Assembly: GCF_963677945.1 (NCBI RefSeq)
Contig: NZ_OY782578.1
Coordinates: forward strand, 248,001 to 312,000
Direction: 5' to 3'
From: an uncultured Bacteroides sp.
GTDB taxonomy: Bacteria > Bacteroidota > Bacteroidia > Bacteroidales > Bacteroidaceae
Length of the DNA: 64,000 nt
Shown: piece by piece, positions 1 through 7,119 of the stretch
How the letters are laid out: the number at the start of each line of letters is the position of its first letter
Numbering within the stretch: position 1 is the first letter of the stretch
Program-made: the position numbers and the translations under genes
The notes under the pieces: generated by a model
The model's input: only the letters and a program-made list of their open reading frames with translations
Database searches by the model: none
Told to the model about the DNA's origin: nothing

Positions 1-1
1 T

Positions 2-1444
2 CAGGAACAGGTGATGCTTTTATCCAGACTTCTTGCGAATTTTACCCGTGGAGAATCGGATACATTGCGTAAAGCAATGGGTAAAAAGCTGAAAGATAAG
101 CTGGATCACCTGAAACCTCTGTTCCTGGAAGGAGGACAGAAAAACGGTCATGACCCTAAAGTTCTTGAAAAAATTTGGGGAGACTGGGAAAAGTTCGCCT
201 CTTATGCGTTCAATAAATCTCATGCAACCTGCTACTCATGGGTAGCTTATCAGACTGCATATCTAAAAGCCAACTACCCATCCGAGTATATGGCTGCCGT
301 TCTGAGCCGGAATATCTCAAATATTACAGATATCACAAGGTTCATGGACGAATGTAAAGCAATGGGGATTCTTGTTCTGGGACCGGATGTTAATGAAAGT
401 AATCTGAAATTCACGGTTAACAAAGAGGGAAATATTCGCTTTGGACTGGGAGCTATCAAGGGTGTAGGAGAAAACGCGGTGGAAGCAATTATTCAAGAAC
501 GAGAGAAAAATGGTCCGTTTGCCGGAATTTTCGATTTTGTTCAGCGGGTAAACTTAACCGCCTGCAACAAGAAGAATCTTGAAAACATAGCTCTTGCCGG
601 TGGTTTCGATAATTTCCCTGAATTAAAAAGAGAGCAATTCTTTGCTGTAAATACAAAAGGAGAAACGTTCCTTGAAACACTAGTCCGTTACGGTAACAAG
701 TTCCAGTTGGACAGAGAACAAGCTGCGAACTCTCTTTTCGGCGGAGATAATGTTATAGATATTGCAACACCCGAAATATTGCCGGCAGAAAGATGGAGCG
801 ACCTTGAACGTCTTAATAAAGAAAAAGAATTGGTTGGTATCTACCTTTCAGCTCACCCACTTGATGAGTACTCTATTATTTTAAAGGATGTATGTAATAC
901 CAAAATGGTAGATTTCTCAGACCGAGCATCCCTTGCCAACAAGGAGCTAACCTTTGGAGGAATAGTAACAAACGTTCGAGAAGGAATGGGAAAAACCGGA
1001 AAGCCTTATGCAATAGTCAAGTTTGAAGACTTCTCCGGTTCTAATGAACTGCCTTTCTTCGGCAACGACTATATTGAATGGCGTAACTTTCTTTCCGTGG
1101 GAATGTTCTTATATATCAAAGGCCGTTGTCAGCCACGTCAATGGAAGCCCGACGAGCTGGATATTAAAATAACATCTATGGAGCTGCTTCCCGATGTAAA
1201 GGAAACATTAATAGAAAAGATGACAATCTTTATCCCATTGAAAGCTTTAGATCAGCAGGTTGTGACAGAACTTTCTATTTTAAGCAATGAAAGTCCGGGA
1301 AAGACAGAGCTTTTCTTTAAAATCTTTGATGATGAATCAAATTATTCGGTTGAATTTATGGCTCGTTCCACTAAATTATCAGTTGGAAAAAAAATCGTCA
1401 ATTATATAAATGAACATCCCGAACTTGAATATCATATTAATTAA
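2..1444 (+). CDS. dnaE: DNA polymerase III subunit alpha, C-terminal part (5' end outside window)
   Basis: Catalytic subunit of the replicative polymerase; only the last ~480 codons are in the window. The frame is already open at base 2 (reading Gln-Glu-Gln-Val before the first Met), so the first Met in the window is not the start. The segment YQEQVM/LRKAMGKK and the SHATCYSWVAYQTAYLKANYP region are typical of the DnaE core. They are followed by the helix-hairpin-helix part (PDVNES, FGLGAIKGVG) and, in the last ~150 residues, an OB-fold-like domain (ELTFGGIVTNVREGMGKTGKPYA). The stop at 1444 is 45 nt before trxA. No frameshift is seen. Confidence 0.96.
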   Translation, partial: QEQVMLLSRLLANFTRGESDTLRKAMGKKLKDKLDHLKPLFLEGGQKNGHDPKVLEKIWGDWEKFASYAFNKSHATCYSWVAYQTAYLKANYPSEYMAAVLSRNISNITDITRFMDECKAMGILVLGPDVNESNLKFTVNKEGNIRFGLGAIKGVGENAVEAIIQEREKNGPFAGIFDFVQRVNLTACNKKNLENIALAGGFDNFPELKREQFFAVNTKGETFLETLVRYGNKFQLDREQAANSLFGGDNVIDIATPEILPAERWSDLERLNKEKELVGIYLSAHPLDEYSIILKDVCNTKMVDFSDRASLANKELTFGGIVTNVREGMGKTGKPYAIVKFEDFSGSNELPFFGNDYIEWRNFLSVGMFLYIKGRCQPRQWKPDELDIKITSMELLPDVKETLIEKMTIFIPLKALDQQVVTELSILSNESPGKTELFFKIFDDESNYSVEFMARSTKLSVGKKIVNYINEHPELEYHIN

Positions 1445-1455
1445 TATTATATTTG
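1425..1455 (+). promoter_or_regulatory. Bacteroides-type promoter for trxA
   Basis: TTG at 1425-1427, a 20-nt spacer and TATATTTG at 1448-1455 match the Bacteroides sigma-ABfr pattern (-33 TTG/TTTG, -7 TAnnTTTG). It overlaps the end of dnaE, so trxA and the gene after it can be transcribed independently of dnaE. Confidence 0.65.
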
Positions 1456-1489
1456 CATCATATACGTTTAATAAAAAAAGGATAATATT

Positions 1490-1804
1490 ATGGCATTAGC
1501 AATAACAGACAATAATTTTGAAGAATTACTTCAAAGCGAAAAACCTTTAGTAGTAGATTTCTGGGCAACCTGGTGTGGACCTTGCAAACAAATAGGACCT
1601 GCAATCGAAGAATTAGCTTCAGAATACGAAGGAAAAGTAACTATTGGAAAATGTGACATTGAAGAGAACGACGATCTAGTATCAAAATTCGGAATCCGTA
1701 ATGTTCCTACTGTATTGTTTATTAAGAATGGCGAAGTTGTTGATAAACAAGTTGGAGCAGCTGCGAAATCTGTTTTCCAGGCAAAGATTGATTCTTTACT
1801 GTAA
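1490..1804 (+). CDS. trxA: Thioredoxin
   Basis: Cytoplasmic thiol-disulfide reductant of 104 aa, the usual length for a free-standing thioredoxin. The redox motif WCGPCK lies at residues 28-33 with catalytic Cys29 and Cys32. It is preceded by the VVDFWATWCG strand, and the cis-Pro loop is NVPTVLFIKNG. There is no signal peptide. A Bacteroides-type promoter lies just upstream in the dnaE 3' end, and the 111-aa acidic protein follows after 44 nt, probably co-transcribed. In Bacteroides, thioredoxin systems are central to oxidative-stress tolerance (family knowledge). Confidence 0.97.
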   Translation: MALAITDNNFEELLQSEKPLVVDFWATWCGPCKQIGPAIEELASEYEGKVTIGKCDIEENDDLVSKFGIRNVPTVLFIKNGEVVDKQVGAAAKSVFQAKIDSLL

Positions 1805-1848
1805 TTCAATAATAAATTTTATAAAGACTCTCAAAACAAACTTAGATT

Positions 1849-2184
1849 ATGGGCTTAGAAGATGATTTCTTATTGGAAGATGAAGACGACGAAAAGACCG
1901 TTGAATTCATTAAGAACTTTTTGCCACAAGACTTGAAAGACAAGTTTACTGACGATGAGCTCTATTATTTCCTCGACGTGATGGTGGATTACTATTCTAC
2001 AAGCGGATGTTTGGATGCACAACCGGATGCTGATGGATATGTAAATATCGATCAGGACGAAATCGTGGAATACATCGTAAAAGAGGCAAAAAAAGATGGT
2101 ATGGGAGAGTTTAATCCCGAAGATATTCTCTTTGTTGTTCAAGGAGAAATGGAATATGGGAATTCATTGGGTCAGGTTGATTAA
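1849..2184 (+). CDS. Conserved small acidic protein, function unknown
   Basis: A 111-aa protein with a strongly acidic N-terminus (MGLEDDFLLEDEDDEKT) and predicted helical content throughout. There is no signal peptide or membrane segment, so it is probably cytoplasmic. I recognise no catalytic motif. It sits 44 nt behind trxA and ahead of a perfect intrinsic terminator, so the two genes form a short operon. A role connected to thioredoxin is possible but rests only on position. Confidence 0.85.
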   Translation: MGLEDDFLLEDEDDEKTVEFIKNFLPQDLKDKFTDDELYYFLDVMVDYYSTSGCLDAQPDADGYVNIDQDEIVEYIVKEAKKDGMGEFNPEDILFVVQGEMEYGNSLGQVD

Positions 2185-2237
2185 CCTTACTTAATAACTA
2201 GTCCAGAATCCCTCTATTAGGAGGATAAAATACATTT

Positions 2238-2276
2238 CAGTCCGTTGCAAGGATAAGCTTGCAACGGACTGTTTTT
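2238..2276 (+). terminator. Intrinsic terminator after the trxA operon
   Basis: A perfect 14-bp stem (2238-2251 with 2258-2271) around a GATAAG loop is followed by a T run. It ends the rightward trxA operon. Confidence 0.93.
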
Positions 2277-2325
2277 ATATTGGAAATAGTATTAGTTCCC
2301 CACTAGAAGTATTACTTTGACCTCC

Positions 2326-2475
2326 TTATTTCTGTTGATTAACTTCACTTGCAGCTTTAATCCGAGCATCTCTATGGGCAGCATCTTTACCTATTTGATA
2401 AGAAAGATAAAAAGCAACTAAAAGCAGCAACAAAAATGCTACAAACGGTGAAATATATTTTTTATCTGATCTCAT
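2326..2475 (-). CDS. Small single-pass membrane protein (49 aa), unknown
   Basis: A small leftward frame that starts at ATG 2475 and stops at 2326. The peptide begins MRSDKKYISPFVAFLLLLLV, giving a short positively charged N-terminus and one hydrophobic helix of ~20 residues. A soluble charged tail (GKDAAHRDARIKAASEVNQQK) follows. The design is that of a real small inner-membrane protein rather than a shadow frame. It lies 34 nt behind the 237-aa anchored protein on the same strand, so the two are probably one transcript. No homologue is recognised. The frame is short, so confidence is moderate. Confidence 0.55.
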   Translation of the reverse strand: MRSDKKYISPFVAFLLLLLVAFYLSYQIGKDAAHRDARIKAASEVNQQK

Positions 2476-2509
2476 ATTAATACTATACTTTTTGAATTAA
2501 TTAAGAGAG

Positions 2510-3223
2510 TTATTTTTTATAATCGAAATCGTAATGCCAACTACTTCTAATTGCTTCTGCCTCACCAGCTCGTTCCTGACCTTGAGGTATTATACATGAA
2601 ACACTTAAATATAGAGGTACCGTATCAACTTCTGCCTGTAAAGTCTTTCCCTTTAATTTAACGACTACATTCTTAGGAACTCCACGATTGTATTTTAATC
2701 TATATAACACCCCAACATAATATAAGCTATCTATTTTGTTATAATAATTATAACACAAGCCTTCTTTTAAATGATTCATGTAATTACCTAAGCTATCTAA
2801 ATCTCTAACAGAACGAACAGTGCGAGGATAATTTCCAGCACACAAAAAACCCAACGGAACGTTTTTATACCTATCAACACCCTGGAATACTGAGGATATA
2901 TTCTTATTCTCAAAATCCATAACCTCGATAGATTCCACTTTTTCTGCAATGCCATGTGCAAAAGGTGGAATTCTACCCATCCACCTTCGTTCTGGATTGC
3001 ATTCCTTACATTTAAGGGTTAAAAGATAGGTCTTGCTGCCACAAGCAGAATCATCAAGCACAACTTCTCGCATATCTACACTTTCTATCCTATAATTGAA
3101 ATAGTATGTCCAAAAATGGCTATGATACCAGAATCCTATGATTCCACCAATCACAACAATTACAATAAGAACAATTATAATAAGAACTTTTATAATTGAC
3201 GATATTATTTTTTTCTTATTCAT
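2510..3223 (-). CDS. Membrane-anchored extracytoplasmic protein, unknown
   Basis: A 237-aa protein with Lys-rich N-terminus (MNKKK) followed by a long Ile/Val-rich transmembrane anchor at about residues 7-33 and a ~200-residue outside domain. Four cysteines near the anchor (SACGS, LKCKECN) could be metal-binding or disulfide-bonded, and two more are seen later (FLCAGN, EGLCYNYY). I recognise no family. A possible -7 box (TACATTTG on the minus strand at 3362-3355) lies about 130 nt upstream. It begins the accessory region that separates the trxA operon from the MoxR operon, and its base composition is AT-rich like the rest of that region. Confidence 0.75.
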   Translation of the reverse strand: MNKKKIISSIIKVLIIIVLIVIVVIGGIIGFWYHSHFWTYYFNYRIESVDMREVVLDDSACGSKTYLLTLKCKECNPERRWMGRIPPFAHGIAEKVESIEVMDFENKNISSVFQGVDRYKNVPLGFLCAGNYPRTVRSVRDLDSLGNYMNHLKEGLCYNYYNKIDSLYYVGVLYRLKYNRGVPKNVVVKLKGKTLQAEVDTVPLYLSVSCIIPQGQERAGEAEAIRSSWHYDFDYKK

Positions 3224-3232
3224 ATATTATTA

Positions 3233-3340
3233 TTATTTTCTTTTCATTATATAAAGAGTACAAATATTTGAATCATTAGAAATAAGTAGTTTACCATCAG
3301 AATAATATTCTACTTTACTACCACCAGTTGCGTTTGTAAT
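3233..3340 (-). pseudogene. Possible 3' gene fragment (open frame without a start)
   Basis: Thirty-five codons are open on the minus strand with no ATG at the beginning and a stop just upstream. The reading (GGSKVEYYSDGKLLISND, then NICTLYIMKRK) looks like the C-terminal strand pattern of a protein rather than random translation. It ends 10 nt before the 237-aa gene starts. It may be the truncated tail of a lost gene, or simply leader sequence. Confidence 0.25.
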
Positions 3341-3574
3341 TTAAACATAATGTGCAAATGTATAAAATAAAGAAATATAATACATATATCTAGTAAAGAT
3401 TATTATTATTTGATATTATTGGGACATATTAGTATAAAAGAACTTTGTTAATCAACAAAGTTCAAACATAATTTAGGATGTTTAAGAAATGGCTAGTCTC
3501 TTTGTACAAAAATAAAAAAAACAGAAGTCCAACATTACAACTTACGCAGGGCATCTGAATTGAACAAATTATGC

Positions 3575-3700
3575 TCGAAAAGGTGAGGGATGACCCTTTT
3601 TGTGAGGGTAAAGTGATGGATAAAAAAGCTACCATCACCCATTATTTCTTTCGTATTCAGCATATTACAACAAAAGAGTGAGGGAGTGATGGTAGCTTTC
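3575..3700. repeat. Dispersed intergenic repeat, copy 1 (GTGAGGG/GTGATGG words)
   Basis: The stretch is built from repeated words GTGAGGG, GTGATGG and their complements. An 11-bp perfect inverted repeat (GCTACCATCAC 3628-3638, GTGATGGTAGC 3686-3696) is included. Read on the minus strand it aligns with the segments near 45.6 and 45.8-45.96 kb, including the run GATGGTAGC, then ATCCATCACTTTACCCTCAC, then CCTCACCTTTTCGA. It is not a convincing gene in any frame. Confidence 0.6.
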
Positions 3701-3758
3701 TGCTTTTCATTTATAGTTTGCAAAACACAAAGAAAATACAGAAAGTTAGTTTCTCTGA

Positions 3759-3841
3759 AAACCATTCACCAATCTTCCCAGATTATTCACCAATAAAATT
3801 CAGCCATTCACCAATGGATTTTATTTATTGGTGAATGGTTT
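3759..3841. repeat. Inverted and direct repeats of ATTCACCAAT
   Basis: A 15-bp perfect inverted repeat, AAACCATTCACCAAT at 3759-3773 against ATTGGTGAATGGTTT at 3827-3841, encloses two further direct copies of ATTCACCAAT at about 3785 and 3807. A related decayed copy occurs near 45,480 (CCATTGGCGAATG). It could be a mobile-element end, a protein-binding array or a REP-like unit. Confidence 0.7.
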
Positions 3842-3982
3842 ACGGCGTCACTTTTCTGATATTTGTGGTAGTAGTTGATAACACCACTTAATACCGGATT
3901 GATTTCATGAGTAATATGTTCCAGCATAGTGTATCTCTTTTATGCAGATGCTAGTTCTGAAGCTTTTTCCCATACTGTTCTT
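3841..3982 (-). pseudogene. Remnant of a group II intron maturase (C-terminal GIIM motif)
   Basis: On the minus strand the sequence reads LEHITHEINPVLSGVINYYH followed by KYQKS. The INPxxxGxxNYYxK pattern is characteristic of the maturase (GIIM) end of group II intron reverse transcriptases. Upstream the frame is broken: the fragment SFRTSICIKE is in another frame and a TAA interrupts. The RT palm, with its YADD box, is missing from the window. This is a dead fragment that marks earlier mobile-element activity. The call rests on one motif. Confidence 0.5.
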
Positions 3983-4036
3983 TATTACTTTTCTGAATAA
4001 CCGCTTATGATTTATTTATTTTTTATTTAGTTAGTA

Positions 4037-4366
4037 TTATGAACACACCCATGCCCCATCAGGATTTTGTTTTGCTCCTGTAAATGCACCACCACAAACC
4101 CAAGTACCATCAGGATTTTGTTTTGCTCCTGTAAATTCACCACCACAAACCCAAGTACCGTCTGGGTTCTGTTTTGCTCCTGTGAATGCTCCACCACAAA
4201 TCCAAGTACCGTCTGGATTCTGTTTTGCTCCTGTAAATGCACCACCACAAACCCAAGTACCGTCTGGGTTCTGTTTTGCTCCTGTGAATGCTCCACCACA
4301 AATCCAAGTACCGTCTGGATTCTGTTTTGCTCCTGTAAATCCTTTAATTTTAGTTGTTTCTTCCAT
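4037..4366 (-). CDS. Tandem 17-residue Cys/Trp repeat protein, unknown
   Basis: A 109-aa protein: a 9-residue head (MEETTKIKG) and six copies of a 17-residue unit, consensus FTGAKQNPDGTWVCGGA. The last copy is shortened and ends in WVCS. Each unit has one Trp and one Cys. NPDG is a classic type I beta-turn sequence, so each unit is likely a beta-hairpin (TGAKQ, turn, TWVCG). There is no signal peptide or membrane segment. It might be a multi-core peptide precursor, a small beta-solenoid like wall-binding repeats, or a metal/thiol-binding repeat protein; no modifying enzyme or transporter is adjacent. It lies downstream of the OLD/helicase pair on the same strand, separated by an attC-like fold. 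Function is not inferred. Confidence 0.7.
   Translation of the reverse strand: MEETTKIKGFTGAKQNPDGTWICGGAFTGAKQNPDGTWVCGGAFTGAKQNPDGTWICGGAFTGAKQNPDGTWVCGGEFTGAKQNPDGTWVCGGAFTGAKQNPDGAWVCS
4040..4339. repeat. 51-bp tandem repeat array with 102-bp higher-order period
   Basis: About six near-identical 51-bp units encode the protein repeats. Two sub-types alternate over the middle units: one has ATT/TTC-type codons (WICGGAF with TTC) and the other GTT/TTT-type. The real period is therefore a 102-bp dimer. Such similarity implies recent expansion and probable copy-number variation between strains. Confidence 0.92.
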
Positions 4367-4407
4367 GATAGATAATTTTAAATGGTTATTTCTATTTTCT
4401 TAATTAC

Positions 4408-4544
4408 GCATAACGACAGATATTAAGGGTATTTGACGGTTTTCGGGAGCATTCACTTTCGCCCTGCGACAAGGTGAATGTAGGCGCAAAACCCGCTAAG
4501 TACGAATTTGGCCTACCTATGCGCATAGAGCGGGGGTTATGGGC
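4408..4544 (-). other. attC-like folded site (possible integron-cassette or recombination site)
   Basis: Outer inverted ends GCATAAC (4408-4414) and GTTATGGGC (4536-4544) bound a 137-nt segment packed with nested inverted repeats: CATTCAC 4450-4456 with GTGAATG 4474-4480; GGTTTT 4438-4443 with AAAACC 4488-4493; GTAGGC 4480-4485 with GCCTAC 4511-4516; CCCGCT 4492-4497 with AGCGGG 4529-4534. Size and layout (imperfect outer core ending in GTTA, folded single strand) fit attC sites of integron cassettes. Its place behind the helicase stop in the gene direction also fits. The core boxes are not canonical and no integrase is in the window. Confidence 0.45.
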
Positions 4545-4558
4545 TAGGCCTTTCTTTG

Positions 4559-5572
4559 TCATTTTACCAATGTGTCAGGAATTAAATAGAGATTGTTTTT
4601 TGCTCTAGATAGGGCTACATATAATTTATTCCTTGTTATTGGTTTTAATTCATTCAATTTGTCTTTTGTATATTGGTCAAGAGTCGTTTTATTTAGTATC
4701 GTACAAACATCAAAATACTTATTTTCTCCTTTGCTATCGCCCCAGTTTCGAGAAAAACAATTATACTTGTAATGTTCTTGATAGAATAGCTTTACAATAT
4801 TTGTGTCATTTAAAAATTCAGTTGCTTTTTCTTTGTCATTAATGAATTCAACTACAGTTTCATCTGTTCTATGAGATTCTATTGCAATTCCTAATTTATC
4901 ATTAATGAATTTGCAGACAGTTGGACTACAACGAAAACTTTTTGATAGAGTCAATTTGTCTACCTTTAATCCCATTTTTTCGAACTGTTTTATATAGGTT
5001 TCAAAATTATCATGTAGAGTAGAATTTGTTTTACCGTCTCTACTTGTATCAAAAGTATGTTGAAAAAAATCACCTACATAAATATGTTCTACTTTTGATT
5101 TCGATATAGATTTTAATAGGTTGAAGTCGTTACCACCAAAATCTTGTATTTCATCTATAAATAGATAATCAAAATACTTAGAGATTCGTTCTATAACATT
5201 CTTGTCTTCATTTATCTCAATAATAAGTTTCGATATTCTAGAACTATAAAGTCTATCAAATCTATCAATATAATATCCTCTTTTACTACTTTTCACAAAT
5301 CTGTCAGAATTAGGCTCATAATTAATTCCTTTTGTCTCTAGTTTTTGGTGTAGAAATGGTTTGTAACAAAATCCATATAAAAATGAGTAATAAGAAAAGA
5401 GCTTTATATTCTTAGGAAAGTAACCAAATTTTCTAATAATACCAGCCCTCAAGTTATGCACGTTATTATTCGTATAAGTAATTATCAAAAAACGTTTTTC
5501 TTCATTGAGTTGGTTTATCAGATATGTTGTTTTACCTGAACCAGCAACTGCAAAAATTATTCGCTTATCCAT
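4559..5572 (-). CDS. UvrD-like SF1 helicase, GajB-type defence component
   Basis: A 337-aa superfamily 1 helicase-like ATPase. Motif I is VAGSGKTT (residues 9-16), Walker B/motif II is DEIQD (140-144), motif III GDFFQ (167-171), a motif IV-like KSFRCSP (R214), and motif VI YVALSRA (318-324). It is much shorter than UvrD/PcrA or the ~490-aa Bacillus GajB, so the 1B/2B insertions are largely absent. Its start overlaps the end of the upstream OLD nuclease by 16 nt, indicating translational coupling. OLD-TOPRIM plus a UvrD-like partner is the Gabija (class 2 OLD) architecture, in which the nuclease degrades or nicks phage DNA and the helicase assists. The assignment to Gabija proper rather than a related two-gene system is inferred. 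Confidence 0.85.
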   Translation of the reverse strand: MDKRIIFAVAGSGKTTYLINQLNEEKRFLIITYTNNNVHNLRAGIIRKFGYFPKNIKLFSYYSFLYGFCYKPFLHQKLETKGINYEPNSDRFVKSSKRGYYIDRFDRLYSSRISKLIIEINEDKNVIERISKYFDYLFIDEIQDFGGNDFNLLKSISKSKVEHIYVGDFFQHTFDTSRDGKTNSTLHDNFETYIKQFEKMGLKVDKLTLSKSFRCSPTVCKFINDKLGIAIESHRTDETVVEFINDKEKATEFLNDTNIVKLFYQEHYKYNCFSRNWGDSKGENKYFDVCTILNKTTLDQYTKDKLNELKPITRNKLYVALSRAKNNLYLIPDTLVK

Positions 5573-7119
5573 TCGATTGCATCAGTTATATATTGTGGAA
5601 CAATAATAGATTCAGCTTTTTTGTCTAAGAGTTGAAATGCGGCTTCTGCCTTATTTTTAAGCATATAATCCAATGGCGCTAGCGTCCTTCTTCGTGGAGC
5701 AAATAACTCATCACAAATCACTTTATTCACAGTGTAAAGTGCTATTTCAAATGTACTAAGTGCAGGATCCGATTCGGAAAATATTTTAATGAAGTTGAAT
5801 GCAGCAAAGTCACTATAATTATCCACACAATTTGATTGGTAGTCACCATCATTATCCCTTATAATAGCTGTTTTTATATTTAAGGCTTTTGCTATTTCCA
5901 AATAACGCTTAAAGCTTGTTCCGTCAACAGAAATTATATGTATTCCTGCAAGTTCTAATTCAACAGTTTTGACGGTTTTGTAAAAGGATTCCATAAGAAT
6001 AAACTCTGCATCACCCTCAACAAGAATAACTTTCTGTGAAAGTACAAATTCAAGAATATTATTATCAGGAGCTTTTATAAAATATTTAGCAGTGTCTACA
6101 TCAATACTCTTTAAAAGAACAGGTGTACTACTGTTACTATTTAATAGAATTGAGTTTCTAAGATTTAATCTGGTGCTGATTAAGTTGCTATGAGTTGAAA
6201 TAATTATTTGTTTTTGGGAAGAGCCACTAATCTCACGAATTAATCTTTTCATGTTGGTATGGCTTAAATGATTTTCAGGTTCCTCTAAAAGAATTATATC
6301 AATGCTTTCCTCAGTTCTGCTCAATGCAAACTTCGTTTTGATAAAGCACTGAATTCCTTTTCCCTTATTTTCAATGCTTATATTATTTTCGGTTAATGTC
6401 AAATCCGTTTCCAGATTTGATTTTGAATTGCTTCTAATTGAAAAATCGTAATCTTGTACTTTGCTGTTTAGTGAAGTTAAAACCGTGTTTTTATAGGTTT
6501 CTTTATGTTTTCTGTATTCATTCTGGTGAATGTTTTTTTCCACTGAACTTGAAAATACATTGTACATGTCTTTAACGTATTCTTTAATTGCATATTCAGT
6601 ACTAATTTGGCTATTATCAACTAGAATGTGTCTTAAATACTTTTTATATCCAGAATAGGTTTCTCCAGAGAAAGTAGAAAACTTAATATTATAAAATTCA
6701 AAGGGGAATACTGGTTCAGGTTGTAAAAGAATAGCTTTGATATCTTTGCTTATATCATCGTTTGGTACAATTTCAAGTTTCAATCCGTCACAAATAATTT
6801 CGTCAGAGTTATTTTTTCCTGAAAGTTCAAAGTTATGTTGCTCGTTAAAATAAACTTCTATAAATACAGTTGGTAATTTTTCATATTTCTTGTCCGAAGA
6901 TAAATAATCAGATATGACTGTGGCATTAAATATGTTTTCTAAACCAAAGGTTTCTACTTTACCTCTACTACCACTTAAAACAAGATTTATTGCTTCAATT
7001 AATGTGCTTTTGCCAGATTCATTATCTCCTACGAGAATGTTCTTATTTTCAACAAAATCAACAGTGAAAGTTTTAAACCTTTTGAAGTTTTTTAGTTTAA
7101 TCTTCGAGATAAATTTCAT
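5557..7119 (-). CDS. OLD-family ATPase/TOPRIM nuclease, GajA-type defence component
   Basis: A 520-aa protein with an SMC/ABC-like ATPase at the N-terminus: Walker A GDNESGKST at 31-39, Walker B IILLEEPEN at 275-283 and a switch His in STHS (H310). A C-terminal TOPRIM nuclease follows: VEGDAE with E368, then IIRDNDGD with D422/D424/D426. This is the layout of overcoming-lysogenization-defect nucleases. Class 2 members pair with a UvrD-like helicase, as here, and make up the Gabija anti-phage system, where the NTPase gates nuclease activity by nucleotide depletion sensing. It is about 60 residues shorter than B. cereus GajA (~578 aa). The start codon lies 16 nt after a CGTTAAC junction, and a possible promoter sits ~340 nt upstream. 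Confidence 0.88.
   Translation of the reverse strand: MKFISKIKLKNFKRFKTFTVDFVENKNILVGDNESGKSTLIEAINLVLSGSRGKVETFGLENIFNATVISDYLSSDKKYEKLPTVFIEVYFNEQHNFELSGKNNSDEIICDGLKLEIVPNDDISKDIKAILLQPEPVFPFEFYNIKFSTFSGETYSGYKKYLRHILVDNSQISTEYAIKEYVKDMYNVFSSSVEKNIHQNEYRKHKETYKNTVLTSLNSKVQDYDFSIRSNSKSNLETDLTLTENNISIENKGKGIQCFIKTKFALSRTEESIDIILLEEPENHLSHTNMKRLIREISGSSQKQIIISTHSNLISTRLNLRNSILLNSNSSTPVLLKSIDVDTAKYFIKAPDNNILEFVLSQKVILVEGDAEFILMESFYKTVKTVELELAGIHIISVDGTSFKRYLEIAKALNIKTAIIRDNDGDYQSNCVDNYSDFAAFNFIKIFSESDPALSTFEIALYTVNKVICDELFAPRRRTLAPLDYMLKNKAEAAFQLLDKKAESIIVPQYITDAIEWISE

Noticed and set aside
2318-2326. AGGAGG-like sequence after the 49-aa gene
   Set aside because: It looks like a ribosome-binding site, but no start codon and frame follow at a suitable distance.
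3535-3765. 76-codon frame on the minus strand
   Set aside because: It is made of the dispersed GTGAGGG/GTGATGG repeat, has no homologous reading in the 45 kb copies and no plausible protein features.
4040-4339. CRISPR array
   Set aside because: The units are contiguous 51-bp coding repeats with no unique spacers and no cas genes nearby.
4027-4403. Other frames over the 51-bp repeat (both strands)
   Set aside because: Any frame over a repeat whose unit is divisible by three stays open. Only the minus frame beginning MEETTKIKG gives a sensible composition and start.
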